This document shows positions 8,701-18,900 of a DNA stretch of 64,000 nt, piece by piece. The translations under genes and the position numbers were made by a program. How positions within the stretch are numbered: position 1 is the first letter of the stretch; every line of letters begins with the position of its first letter. The stretch comes from JAXGTD01 sp040775095 (GTDB taxonomy: Bacteria; Pseudomonadota; Gammaproteobacteria; Chromatiales; Chromatiaceae), in NCBI GenBank assembly GCA_040775095.1, contig JAXGTD010000001.1, positions 46,810 to 110,809 on the forward strand, written 5' to 3'. Below the pieces are notes generated by a model. That model saw nothing but the letters and a program-made list of their open reading frames with translations. It did not search any database and had not been told where the DNA came from.

Positions 8701-11700
8701 CACGGCGGTGTCGGCGGCGATATCGTAGCGAAAGCCCCAGGGCGACGGGTCGAGGTAGCCCGGCGGGGGGGCCGCCGCGTTGGTGATCCGAAAGCGCAGA
8801 GAGTCACCCTCGCGCCCGATGAATTCGAGCTGCGCATCGCCGCCGCCGGGGTTCACGTGGGCGCCGTCGTCGGTAAAGCGAGGTGTTTGAAGCTCGCCGT
8901 TGTGCACGCGACACCAGGCGAGCTTCACCATGGGGCGCCGCGGCCAGGCCAGAAGCCGCGGCAGTTGGTCAGGTCGGTGCCAGTCGGAGGTCATGTCGGG
9001 CGGCACGACGCCCCAATCCGCATCCTGGTACAGCGATGGATCGGCCGGATTGAGCACGCGCGGGTCGTAGTATTCCGAGCTCACGAGCCAGAAGTAGTAC
9101 TCGTCCATCACCGGGGGGTGCACACGCCCACACTCGGCGCAGCACAGCGGGGTCGCGATGCCCGGTGGCAGGAACGAGGCAGATGCCGGTGGCTCTCCGG
9201 CAGCGGCAATGCGCAGGAAGCGCGTGCCCAGACGGACCGCCGCCTGGAGCCAGAGTGGCAGCGGCGGCGACTCCGCCGGGAGTGATGCATCGTCGTCGGG
9301 GCCGCCGGGGAAGTGGTTCAACGGCACGGACGTGCCTGCGTCGTCGCGGGGTGGCCGGCCCGGGTCCCGGCTGAGCCCGAGCTGGGACGGAGCGAGCCAG
9401 CTGGGCCGCGCGTGACGCTCGGGCCTTCCCATCAACCCGAGATTCTCCGGCTGTGGTACCTGCTTCAGGTGCGAGGGCTCGCGGTGCTGCAGGCGCATCA
9501 GCGAGGGATGCAGCGGCCAGCCAGAACCCGGCCAGTACTCCATGCCGCCCGGCCGCGGCGCGGTCAACGTGCTGCGCCGCAGCTCCGATTCCAGGAAGCG
9601 GAAGGCCTCGGTCCGGATGGCGCGCTCATGCTCCATCCATTCAGCGTAGTTTTCCCGGTACAGCCGGCGCCGCTCGCAGGCCTGCCAGATGCGGAAGGTC
9701 GCGAACATGTCGTCCCAGGCCGATGCAAATGCCGGGGTGACCACGAAGGTCGGCTCCTGCGACAGGCGCGCGCGCTCGACGAACGCCTGCACCGCCGTGA
9801 CCGCCTCCTCGATCCGGCTGATCTTCTCGCAGATCCCGGTCTCGACGTCGAGCAGCAGCAATTCGCTGAGGTCTTTTGCCCGGGTCGCGAAGGAGCCGGG
9901 CGCGTACGGCAGTGCGACACGGTTCATCCCGGTGAGGTAGGCGATCAGCGCGGCGCGGGCCCGCTCGCGCAGCAGGTTGTTGAGACGCTCGATGTCCGCG
10001 TAGCGCAGCGGGCTGCCGCGCTCGATCATGCCGTCGCGATAGAACTTCGTCAGGTTCGCGTTGCCGGTTGCCATTGCCGCCGACCCGCTCGCCGCCCAGA
10101 GATCGGGTTCTGCCTGGGCGAGGTCCGACGGGACGAATGCCCGGAGCAGCCGCTGGACCCAGGTGGCGGCGTGCCACACACGGATGGCCCAGCGATCGTC
10201 GGAGAGCATCTTCCAGTCGACGGTGACGCCGTCGTGGAAATCGAGGACGAGCGGCGCATGATCCAGGTCGACGCCGAGATCCAGCAGCAGCGGCACCGGG
10301 TCGGTGGGCTGTTGGTTGGATGCCTCGACGAAACAGAGCCAGGGCATACGCTCGGTGCGTCGCCAGACCGCCCTTCGCATCAGCGTATAGTCGTAGAGCC
10401 GCTCGAACCAGTCGAACAGCGCCTGCCGGCGCTCAAGCGAGGGCGTCGCGCGCTGATCCAGTGGCGCCGGCGGCGTGCGTTCCAGGTCGCCATTGTAGGT
10501 GTCGCCGATCGGGAGGAAGTTGAAGTCCAGATGTGCAGCGTGCGATGTGAACGGCGCGCCCGGCTCGTAGGTGACGCCCGCGAAGAGCTCCGGTGAGGCG
10601 AGCATGTACCCGATCTCGGAGACGTTCGCCCGCGCCGGCAGCCGCGCTGACAGGCGCAGCCGGTGGCAGAACAGCAGCGCCTTGAACGCGCGCTGGTAGG
10701 TGCGGCGGATGTCGCGCAGGCTGCTGCTGTATTGCAGCCCAAGATAGGCCGCTGCCGACGGCATCACGGCCTGGGTGCTTGTCAGCTCATCCAGCGACAG
10801 GTCGCGATACAGTCGCTCGACGGGCAGCTCGGCGATGCACTTGTCCGTATCCGGGCCCTGGTATTTGACGGAAAAGCCGGTGCGCGCGCGTGCCAGCTCC
10901 CACTTCTCGTCGAATTCCGGCGGTGTCTCCTCGAAATCGATGTCGATGAAGTAGGCGCCGCGTTTGAGCTGCAGCGGGCCGGATGCGCGATCGGGTGCCT
11001 GCTCGTCGGCCCACCGATAGTTGAGCAGCCGGAACGTCTTCTGGCCACGCCGCAGATTCACCCGCCACTTGTTGTGGCTGCACTTCTCGAAATCGGGTGC
11101 CTCGCAACCCGGCACGGGGGCCCCGGCGAAGAAGGTATAGGTGCCCGACTTTTCGACGATCAGCACACCGCTCCAGCGTGCGGTGAAACCTTCTGCCCCG
11201 GCGAGAGGCAGTCCGTCCGACTCTCGTATCGCCAGTCCGTTGCGTAGCACGGCGAACTTGAGCCGTGCCGGAGGCAGCTTGAAATTCAGGTTCGGAACGA
11301 TCGTGGGGACCGGCGCATTCCACTCGTTGCCTGCCGGAGAGAACACCGTCATCGGCCCGCGCAACTCGGGCCATGCGCTGCCGCTCGCGCCCTTCACCTC
11401 GCCAAGCAGCCCCGTTCCGGTGAGCCCGCTTAACGCGGCAAAGGCACCACCCGCGGGCCGTGACCAGATGAAGCTGGCTGGCGGTTGTCCGTTGTCCTTC
11501 TCCCATGGGGTTGTCGCCTTGTTCTCGTCGCCGAGCAGGTTGCGAAGGATCAGCCATGCGAGACCCGTTTCGGCGGCGCTGTTGTCTGACGCGTAGCCCA
11601 CGTGACCCGCAAGGTGTTCCGCGACGATGTGCGCGCGGCGCGAGAATTCCACGAAGGCACGGCGGAAGTACTCCCAACGCCTGTCCTCATCCGCCTCTTC

Positions 11701-14700
11701 GACCAGGGCCTGTTCCGCGACGGCGAGGCTGGGGAACAGGAACGAGAAGCGGGCGAGCTCGGCGCGTGGCGAGAAATACAGCTGCTGTACCGCCTTGCGT
11801 TCGGCGTCGGTCAACTGCTCGATCGCGTTGAGCTTGAAGAGCACGTCCTCGTCGCGAAGCGGCAGCGATGTCACCAGCTCTTTGGCGGCGGCGTCGTACT
11901 GGAACGGTCCGGGATGCGGGAAGTTCCACATGCCGGCGATGGTGGTTGCGAGGGGGGTGCGATACTGGCTGGCCTGCGCACCGGCGGGAGACCCGGCACG
12001 GGCGAGGGTCTGCGGGAAGAAATGTTCGCCCAGCTCGCGCAACGGGTCGGTGCCGGCTGGCGGCTCGTACCCGAAGTCGGTCCGCATCGCGGTGGTGAGG
12101 CCAATCCAGGTCAGGGCATCGACCTCCTCGGCGCTCGCGCGGACATCCAGCAGCTTCTTGCGCAGACTCCAGAGGTCGTACGGATGCCCTTCCTCGGGGA
12201 AGTCGAACGGCTGATCGAGCGCCTCGTTCTTGTCCTGCTGTAAGAACGGGTCGTCGCCGTCGAGATGCTCATCGGCGGAGAACAGATACAGCAGCTCGCC
12301 GGTGGTGAACCATGAGCCGTAGATCTTCGCCAGGATCTCTGTAAAGCGCAGCGTGCTCGTCGGCGCCGCGTTCCACGGGGTCGCGGCCAGATCGAAGCCG
12401 CTCAGCAGCGACAGGGTGTCGAGGTTGTCGCGCAGGATCTTGATGAACTCGGGTGGACGATGGCGGCGATAGCTGCCCGGACGGCGGCCGGGCGCGTGTT
12501 CGCGTTCGGCGCGATCTTCGATGCGCCCGAGCAGATGCTCGACCGCCCAGTCCACGGACGAGGCGGGTGCGGCAGCCCACAGCCCAAGCAGCCTTGTGCG
12601 CGTCGCCCCGGTTGCATTCGGCGCCGCGTCGGGATCGATGCCCAGCTCGAGCCGCCAGTCGTCACGCAGGATCTGGAATGCCGCCAGCTGGCGGATGAAC
12701 CCCGGGTTGACGTTCGCACCCTGGAACAGACCGAGCACCAGGCAGATGTCGCGCAGCTCCAAGAAGCTGTAGCCAGCGCCGCGCAGGCATCTGAGCGATC
12801 GCCACAGACGGATGAAGACCATCAGCCGCCGAAGCGCGTCCTCCGGTGCCGGTGGATTGACGAACCCGATGACGAGGTCCTCGGGGCAGCACGGCTCGCA
12901 ATCCGGGAGCTCCGCGTTCGGGGTTGCACCGGTGCGCCGTCCGGCCGCGGTTGTCGACGTCGTCTGTTGCCGTTCGAGCTCGACGAACCCCGACCTCCAG
13001 AGCTCGATAAAATCGCAATACGCCAGTCCGGTGCGCTTGAGGAGCTCCGGCACATGCACGACGATCGACTTCCAGTCGACCCCATTGATCGTGTCCGTCG
13101 GGAAGCCGTACATCTCGCGCAGATCCGTCGCGCTGATCGGGTCGACGTACAGCGTCTGGTACTCGGCCGGCGAGAGGCCCAGGTACTCGATCGCCAACTC
13201 GATTCGCACCGGATAGCGCCACAGCTGCCTCTGGAAGTCGACCGCCTCCTGGTCCGCGTCCATCGCGAGCTCGGTGATCTCCTCGCGGAACGTGCGCATC
13301 GTGGCGAATCGAGACGTACCCATCGCACACAGATACGACCGGGAGACATCGATTGGCTGCGAGTAGGGCAGCAGCGGCGAGGAAAAGTCGACGGCGAGCT
13401 TGGCGTAGGCGCCGGGCTTCTTCACCGGTGTCGCTGGCGTCGCGTGCTCGGGTAGGGCGGCGAACAGGGTATTCGGGGCGTGGCCCGTGCCGTCCTCGTC
13501 GTCCGCGGGCCGCAGCCTGTGGCCGCCCAGCGTGGTGGCGTTGGTGTCGTAGACGACACCGGGCGGGCCATTGTCCGTGAGGTCCTCGAGGTTCTCGTTG
13601 ATGATGTCGACCAGCGGCAGCGTGGTGTGGACATTGGCCGCGGTGGCGTGCAGGTTGCCCAGAGGGCCGCGGCGCGGCGCGATCAGCGCGCCGAGCGTGG
13701 CGCCGGTTGCCGCCGGTTGTTCGCAGGTCGTGCCGATGCCGGTGGCGAGCAGGTCGTGCAGGTAGCTCACCGGCCCGAGCGGGGACAGGTGCCAGGGCGG
13801 GATGCAATTGATCAGTGACCCGTCCGGATTGATCGGCGTGAATGGGCCGGGTGCGTCCGGCGTGGCGACGGCCGTCGAGCCGCCGGCCGCGGCCTGGATC
13901 GCCGCGGCATGCGGGTAGGCGACGGTCCCGGTCAGCGCATACTCGAATTCATCGGGGAGCAGCGCCTGGATCTGCGCACGGGAGGTGAACCCGCGCGCAT
14001 AGAGCGCCTCGATCAGCGAGAATTGCAGTGCCGCGGGCCCAACCCCGTTGGTCGCTTGCAAGAGCTCGTCGATCGTCTGTAGCGCGTTGAGCAGCCAGGC
14101 CTGGGCGTCGGCATCGCCGGGAAACACCGCCTGCAGCCCCGCGGTGATCAGCGGGGCACCCCAGTTCGCGACCGGAAACGCAAACCCTGGGGCGGCGGAG
14201 AGGAAGGCCGCGAACGGGTCCGAATCGGCAATCGGGATCGATAATGCGCTCGCGACGGCGCCTGGCGGCGGCGCTGGCACGACCGACAGCACCTCGAAGT
14301 ATTTGCGCAGCTGGCGCACGAATGCGTCGACCCGTTCCTCGGGCGTGCCCGGATTGGTGAAGTCCGGCAGCAGGGCGACGTTGCCGGGAAGGAAGAACGC
14401 GTGCCACTGCTGAACGGTGAGTGCCTTGAGCTGCCCGGTGGTCGTGGCCGGAATCGCCTTGATGGCCGCAATGAGCGCGGTGGACGGAGACGGCACCAGG
14501 GTCTGTTGTGTGACAACGGCGAGCACAAGATCGAGGTGACCGGGGACGAGCGCGGCAGGGAAGGGGGTCTGCTGCCAGAACGGGTCGATGGACGGGCCCA
14601 TGGCCGCCAGCCACCCCGTGACCAGGGTGTCCACGTCTGCGTTGAGCGGGCACAGCGGCGGGTGCTGCACGCGCCCGCGTCCGATCGCGACCAGACGCCG

Positions 14701-15930
14701 CGCGGCGTTCTCGGGGGTCGTGGCCGCGGCAACGATGACGTGCCTGTCGATCGCGTCGCGGATCGACGCGACGATCCGCGACTCGCTGTCGTCCGTCGCC
14801 ATGCGGTAGCGTTCCTCGGCGGTGACCTGCGTCGCGAGTACCGCCGAGAGCGCGTAGAAGTAATCCGCTGGAACCGTGAAATCGAGCGTCAGGGCGCCGT
14901 CGTCGACGATCACCACCTCGGCCTCGCGGAAGGTCGCACCGGGCGTCGGCGGCACGCCGGTCTCGACCGGGAAACGCAGCCCCGCGCGTCCCGGCCCGGC
15001 GCTCTGCTGCTCGGCCCACACGGCCGCGGAGGCGGCGAAGACGTACTGCGTGAGACGCTCGGAGTTGGCGTCTTGTAGCGCGTAGTAGCCGAACAGCGCG
15101 GCCTCGTACTGCTTGCGATCCATGTCCGCCTTGTCGCGCTCGTCGGCGCTCCACGACGTGTCGGTCTGCGGGCGGGTGTACATGTCCTCGAGCCGGCGGC
15201 CGCTCGGCCGTTCCGGCGGTGGCGAGATAGCGCGATTCCAGATGATCTCGCGCGCGACCTGGCGCGCCTGTGCGACCGTCAGGGGGCTCCTGTTGGCCAA
15301 TGTCGCGCCGCCGGCAGGGTCTTGGGCCAGCACCTTGTCGATCGCGGTGCGCAGCGGCACGAACTTGGGCGGGGTGCCGTCTGCCGGCAGCTCCACGAAG
15401 GCCGCATTTGGATCGAGCGCGACCGCGGGATCCGGCAGCGTCACGACGAGCGCGGGTGGATCGACGCCGATGTAGGTCAACGGATTGGTCGAGATCGGCG
15501 CGTTTGGCTCGACCTTCACGTTGAAGTCGAGCGGCTCGTAGGCAACGATCTGCGTTCCCTGTTTGATCTCGAGTCGCAGATCGGCGGTGTCGAACTCTGT
15601 GGCCGGTGCCGGGTTCAGCTCGATGATCGCGGTGGCCACCGCCTCGAGGCGCCGATCCGGTGCCATCGCCGGGGGCGGGGGGATCGGCACCGGATAGTCG
15701 GAGAAGTGTTGCACGATCCGCTGTGTCGCGGGCGTGAACGCCGGGCCGCTGGCGCTGATGCCGGTATTCGGGACCCATGCCCCTTGCGCCTGCCCGACCA
15801 AAGTGCCATTCGCGGAGTTGCCGAACGACAGGTCGAATGCCCGGATCGTCAGGTTGCTCAGATAGCTGCTGAAAGCGGCGGCGCTGGTCGGACTCTTCGG
15901 AACGACGCGGACGAGGATTACTTGTGGCAT
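5728..15930 (-). CDS. TcA subunit of a Tc toxin complex (TcdA-like)
   Basis: A 3400-aa TcA, the pentameric receptor-binding and channel-forming subunit that docks a TcB-TcC cocoon and injects its toxin. The N-terminal third resembles the VRP1/SpvA-type region: SYLHDLL near residue 724, then LPLVDIINENLEDL and MGTSRFATMRTF around residues 770-895. A PA14-like beta domain (ARWSGVLIVEKSGTYTFFAG onwards) lies at about 1575-1672. The TcB-binding end is unmistakable: KFTNQALYLFLQQELAALY, then GLLTGERLSTSLRAMEKAY and PGHYLRRIKSVSLTVPSV, about residues 2914-3095. The ATG at 15930 has GGGAGAAAC upstream; an earlier in-frame start adds an unconserved leader. The gene follows tcB-tcC by 49 bp, so they are surely co-transcribed. 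Unusual features are length beyond the usual 2300-2500 aa, many paired cysteines (near 1010, 2260, 2550, 2690, 3110) and a Cys-rich extension of about 100 aa at the C-terminus. No Sec signal is visible. Confidence 0.93.
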   Translation of the reverse strand: MPQVILVRVVPKSPTSAAAFSSYLSNLTIRAFDLSFGNSANGTLVGQAQGAWVPNTGISASGPAFTPATQRIVQHFSDYPVPIPPPPAMAPDRRLEAVATAIIELNPAPATEFDTADLRLEIKQGTQIVAYEPLDFNVKVEPNAPISTNPLTYIGVDPPALVVTLPDPAVALDPNAAFVELPADGTPPKFVPLRTAIDKVLAQDPAGGATLANRSPLTVAQARQVAREIIWNRAISPPPERPSGRRLEDMYTRPQTDTSWSADERDKADMDRKQYEAALFGYYALQDANSERLTQYVFAASAAVWAEQQSAGPGRAGLRFPVETGVPPTPGATFREAEVVIVDDGALTLDFTVPADYFYALSAVLATQVTAEERYRMATDDSESRIVASIRDAIDRHVIVAAATTPENAARRLVAIGRGRVQHPPLCPLNADVDTLVTGWLAAMGPSIDPFWQQTPFPAALVPGHLDLVLAVVTQQTLVPSPSTALIAAIKAIPATTTGQLKALTVQQWHAFFLPGNVALLPDFTNPGTPEERVDAFVRQLRKYFEVLSVVPAPPPGAVASALSIPIADSDPFAAFLSAAPGFAFPVANWGAPLITAGLQAVFPGDADAQAWLLNALQTIDELLQATNGVGPAALQFSLIEALYARGFTSRAQIQALLPDEFEYALTGTVAYPHAAAIQAAAGGSTAVATPDAPGPFTPINPDGSLINCIPPWHLSPLGPVSYLHDLLATGIGTTCEQPAATGATLGALIAPRRGPLGNLHATAANVHTTLPLVDIINENLEDLTDNGPPGVVYDTNATTLGGHRLRPADDEDGTGHAPNTLFAALPEHATPATPVKKPGAYAKLAVDFSSPLLPYSQPIDVSRSYLCAMGTSRFATMRTFREEITELAMDADQEAVDFQRQLWRYPVRIELAIEYLGLSPAEYQTLYVDPISATDLREMYGFPTDTINGVDWKSIVVHVPELLKRTGLAYCDFIELWRSGFVELERQQTTSTTAAGRRTGATPNAELPDCEPCCPEDLVIGFVNPPAPEDALRRLMVFIRLWRSLRCLRGAGYSFLELRDICLVLGLFQGANVNPGFIRQLAAFQILRDDWRLELGIDPDAAPNATGATRTRLLGLWAAAPASSVDWAVEHLLGRIEDRAEREHAPGRRPGSYRRHRPPEFIKILRDNLDTLSLLSGFDLAATPWNAAPTSTLRFTEILAKIYGSWFTTGELLYLFSADEHLDGDDPFLQQDKNEALDQPFDFPEEGHPYDLWSLRKKLLDVRASAEEVDALTWIGLTTAMRTDFGYEPPAGTDPLRELGEHFFPQTLARAGSPAGAQASQYRTPLATTIAGMWNFPHPGPFQYDAAAKELVTSLPLRDEDVLFKLNAIEQLTDAERKAVQQLYFSPRAELARFSFLFPSLAVAEQALVEEADEDRRWEYFRRAFVEFSRRAHIVAEHLAGHVGYASDNSAAETGLAWLILRNLLGDENKATTPWEKDNGQPPASFIWSRPAGGAFAALSGLTGTGLLGEVKGASGSAWPELRGPMTVFSPAGNEWNAPVPTIVPNLNFKLPPARLKFAVLRNGLAIRESDGLPLAGAEGFTARWSGVLIVEKSGTYTFFAGAPVPGCEAPDFEKCSHNKWRVNLRRGQKTFRLLNYRWADEQAPDRASGPLQLKRGAYFIDIDFEETPPEFDEKWELARARTGFSVKYQGPDTDKCIAELPVERLYRDLSLDELTSTQAVMPSAAAYLGLQYSSSLRDIRRTYQRAFKALLFCHRLRLSARLPARANVSEIGYMLASPELFAGVTYEPGAPFTSHAAHLDFNFLPIGDTYNGDLERTPPAPLDQRATPSLERRQALFDWFERLYDYTLMRRAVWRRTERMPWLCFVEASNQQPTDPVPLLLDLGVDLDHAPLVLDFHDGVTVDWKMLSDDRWAIRVWHAATWVQRLLRAFVPSDLAQAEPDLWAASGSAAMATGNANLTKFYRDGMIERGSPLRYADIERLNNLLRERARAALIAYLTGMNRVALPYAPGSFATRAKDLSELLLLDVETGICEKISRIEEAVTAVQAFVERARLSQEPTFVVTPAFASAWDDMFATFRIWQACERRRLYRENYAEWMEHERAIRTEAFRFLESELRRSTLTAPRPGGMEYWPGSGWPLHPSLMRLQHREPSHLKQVPQPENLGLMGRPERHARPSWLAPSQLGLSRDPGRPPRDDAGTSVPLNHFPGGPDDDASLPAESPPLPLWLQAAVRLGTRFLRIAAAGEPPASASFLPPGIATPLCCAECGRVHPPVMDEYYFWLVSSEYYDPRVLNPADPSLYQDADWGVVPPDMTSDWHRPDQLPRLLAWPRRPMVKLAWCRVHNGELQTPRFTDDGAHVNPGGGDAQLEFIGREGDSLRFRITNAAAPPPGYLDPSPWGFRYDIAADTAVVLPEVVTTPPAPGPFPAALPAYPFFVYFTPGAPLEPSIYSTAMTVAGTLRAHCRYEAALKWYELYYAPFDKDLRWARCRTPQRPPTDPGPDRPRDPVPGTPAGDRPAPDSPDAILVNDRGSPDREAVSIRDGRRSDLDPCCDTRVRSDLDSRWRSVLLAYLETLLQYADAAMCRHSPEGYATARLRLDTLSRLLGPRPRTIFGQDDGQNPQSVSAFVPRLAPLNPRLMAVYDQVTDQLDALHHCLTKARLKGGTLHLDTAYWGDDPVRRGWKSETRGCLDQDGCCCPPSPYRFQFLLQRALETAGEVRAFGAELLAAFEKGDAEFLAAMRAAHERQLMGLSEELRRLEFRDADWQVQALKKTKQAAQARRQYYADLIANGLIPNEQAYQNLTGVSMTTRAAGNTVEAVGQVMNLIPDMTVGTAGMASSPVAVNELPIGTKLAHAFAAAARILYTVADITGTKAGLSLTEGGWDRREADWVFQVSVLDIEIEQIERQILGAERRRDQALRQLNTLVQQEQQAAELHDFLRDKFTNQALYLFLQQELAALYHQMFELAWCWARQAQRAFQLERELTTQSFLPTDIWDGLHEGLLTGERLSTSLRAMEKAYHDQNRREHELVTRLSLRVDFPLAFLQLKITGACEVEIPEWRLDREYPGHYLRRIKSVSLTVPSVAGPFTGVHCQLTLLSSTTRVEPTLLDIEDCCPGQCTCGCCESRRYEAIKADPRIVRQYGATEAIATSSGQNDPGLFELNFRDERYLPFEYAGAISRWRIELPIETNGFDLDTVSDLVFQLSYTARDGGDMLRGASWAAASCRLPGAGLRLFDWRQDFAETWQRFQAIAPVAEPPDCTRPLALRMSRGMFPYLPGQRPVRMRRVELWFEAQGCTGVRNHEIELVAERDCECDDGGESCCERYFLTCVASEDWPCLFHGVIEYPFPFLRDERWVAIGEFLFPASVGVVHRAYLLCSYEAGPAERCLPKPPTCEGDCKALC

Positions 15931-15979
15931 GCCAGTTTCTCCCGAAAGGTTCCCGGCTTCGAGCAGTGAGCGACTAGGC

Positions 15980-18900
15980 TCAGGGCGAGGCCTGTGTTGG
16001 CTGCGGTGTGGAACCCGAAAGCGCTTGCCAGGCAATCTCGAACAGGGGGCCGGCAAGGGGTCCCGCGAGGCGTGCTGCGAGGTCCTTGATCGCCGGAGGG
16101 CTCGGCCAGACCTTGATCGCGGGGCCCAGGCTCAGGTCGGGCAACTGGGAGGGTGGTCCGACGAACGGGTCGACCAGGCCGCCCTTTGGGATGTTGCCCG
16201 GCCCTGTGCCGATGAAGGCCTCCCCGGCTCCGGTGCCGATTCCGGTCACCTCGGGTGGGACTTTCCCCGGGTTGATCGACTTGAGGAACTCGAAGCCTTC
16301 GGGGGTCCACTTCGTAATGTCCGGAATCTCGGATTGGATCACGAGATCGATGTCGCTCTTGGCGGGTCCGGACCCCTCCGGCCATTCACCGGTCTTATAG
16401 GCCTCGGCGCGGCTCCCCACCACGTACATGCCCTCCGGCGCCTCGCCGAACTGGGTTTCGAACTGCTCTGCGATAGAGGCGGCGCGGCCGGGCCGCATGC
16501 CAGGCACACCGAAAACGTTGTGCCACCCAAATTCGACCCCCGGTGGCGGCTCGGCGGGCCCCTTAATGACTCTCGATCCAGCGCCAAATACTCCGCCTAC
16601 AATTCCGCCAAATATTGCGCCCCCGACAGTATGCGAGGCATAGTCGGTACCTGAGCTGAATTCGCCCCTGAACAGGTCTCCGACGAGCAGATCGCCTGGT
16701 GCCCCCACGGCCCCACCGAACGACCCACCGCCTATCCCGGCCACGACCTTGGAGCCCGTCCCAAGTAGAATCTTGTCGCCAACCGCGCCTCCGGCAAACC
16801 ATGAAACGCCGACGACCGCCGTGCGCGCTGCAAACTCTCCGGGACCGATACTCGGCTTGGCGTTACGTGCTTCCTCTTCGCTCGTCGGGGCGTTGGCATC
16901 GCTCGTAATTGTGAGCGTTGCGATGGCGACGATGCCTATGACGGCGAACCAGATTATTCGGCCGTCCGGGTCTGCAGCCACGGTTGGGCGGCATGCGACG
17001 TATTGATAGCTCTGGTCGGCTGAATGATCTTTGTGCGTCGCGAGAAGGGTTGGATCGACGCTGGTCCACCGCCCCAACCACGCCGCGTAATAGCGCGCAC
17101 CGTGGTAATACAGCCCACTCTCCTCATCCCGTTCCTTCCCCGTATACCTATACCGCTTCGCCGTCTCCGTCCGGCTGCGCACGGCCTGATAGGTCGAGCT
17201 GCCATAGGGCGCATATTCCTCATAGGAGATAATCTGCGCCTGCTCATCCAGCTCCAGGCTTGTCGAGCCGAGGTGGTTGCCGAGCTGGTAGCGGATCAGT
17301 TGCCGCGGGGCCGGGTCGTCGCCTGCCGTGTCGAGGGTGCGTGTCTCCACCAGGGCGATGCGCTGCTGGTCGTCCATGACGTGCAGCGTCTCGCGCTCCA
17401 GCGTGGCCGTATCCGCGCCGATGGTGCCGGTGTGCCGGCGGAACAGCTCGAAGCCGCCGAGGTAGATGCGCTCCTCGGTGAGTCCGGGTGCCTTCTCCCA
17501 AACCTTGCGCACGCGCTGGCCGGCGGCGTCGTAGACGTACCAGGCCGCGCCGCCGCCACCCAGATCACTCTGGTGCAACTGGTCCATGTAGTCCCAGGAC
17601 AGGTTCGGCCCGGCCGCGCCCCCGCCCAGGTGTGGCATGCGCACCATGTTGCCGTGGACGTCGTGCACATAGTCTTCCGTGCGCGGGGTGTTGGCCTGCG
17701 GGTTCAGCGTGCTGCGGGTCAGGCGATTGCCGGTCTTGCGCGGCGTGCCGCCGCTGCCGTCTTCCGTCAGGCTGGCCTCGAGGTAGTCGTAGGTGCGTGT
17801 CCAGCCGGCATGGGTCGGGTCGCTGCCGCGGTGCTGCATGGCCAGGAAGTTGCCGACGGCGTCGTAGACGTAGCGCTCGATGTAGGCGGCCATGGCGTTG
17901 CCGTCGCCGGCGGCGAAGTGCCCGGCCGCATCGGCACTGACGAGACCCACCCGACCGGCGTCCTCGTGGGAATGGGCGACGGGCGCGCAGCCCTGGCCCA
18001 GATGTTCCCGGCCGCTGGCCTGGATCAGGCGGTAGAGCGCGTCATAGACGTAGTCGTTGCTCGGCTCGACGCGCTGGTTCTTGAAGTAGATGGCCTGCTG
18101 CGCGTCGTCCCGGATGTGGGTGATGTTGCCGGCCGGGTCGTAGGTGTAATGCAGGTTCTGGACCTGACTGCCCGGCCAGCCGGCGCCGGAGGGGCGCGGG
18201 TCGTCGCCAAGAAACGCCGGTGCGTTGCGCCGGGTGACAAGCCCGGTGAGCCGGAAGGTGAGTGGATCGTAGCGGTAGACGGTGCTTGCGCCGTTCTTGT
18301 AGTCGATGCGCAGACGCTGCCCCTTGGCGTCGTAGTCGATGTCGGCGACGCCGACGGGCGACGGCGCCTCGTCGGCCGGATCGAGCCGGCTGCCGGGTTC
18401 TTCCGCGCGTTCCAGCCAGACATCCACCCGCTCGAGCAGGTTGGCCTCGTTGAAGACCGGCTGAATGACGTTGTAGCCGCCGCACCCGAGGCTGCCGCGA
18501 GGTGCGATGGACTGGACCGGGCGGTTGAGCGCGTCGTAGCGGGTGCTTGCCTCGAAGCGCTCGGCATCGAGCCTCGGCTCCAGTCGCCAGTCGGGGACGG
18601 CCTTGTAGTCGCGGATGAGCCTTCGTGTGCTGCGCTGCAGGTTTCCCTTGAAATCGAAGGCCTCGATGGGATCGCCCTCGGCGTCGAGCCGGGCGTTGGT
18701 GGCCACCCCCGCGGAATCGAGGTGGCGGAAGATGCGGGTGCGCAGGTTCAGCGCCGCGGCGTTGGCAACGCCCTCGCCGTATTCGATCCGTTCGATCAGG
18801 ACGTCGCGGTCGAGGGTGCGCGGGTCGGACTCGTCGCCGCCTCCCCGCACGGTCTGCTCCGTAGGACGGCGCAGCGCATCATAGGTGGTCGTGAAGTCGT

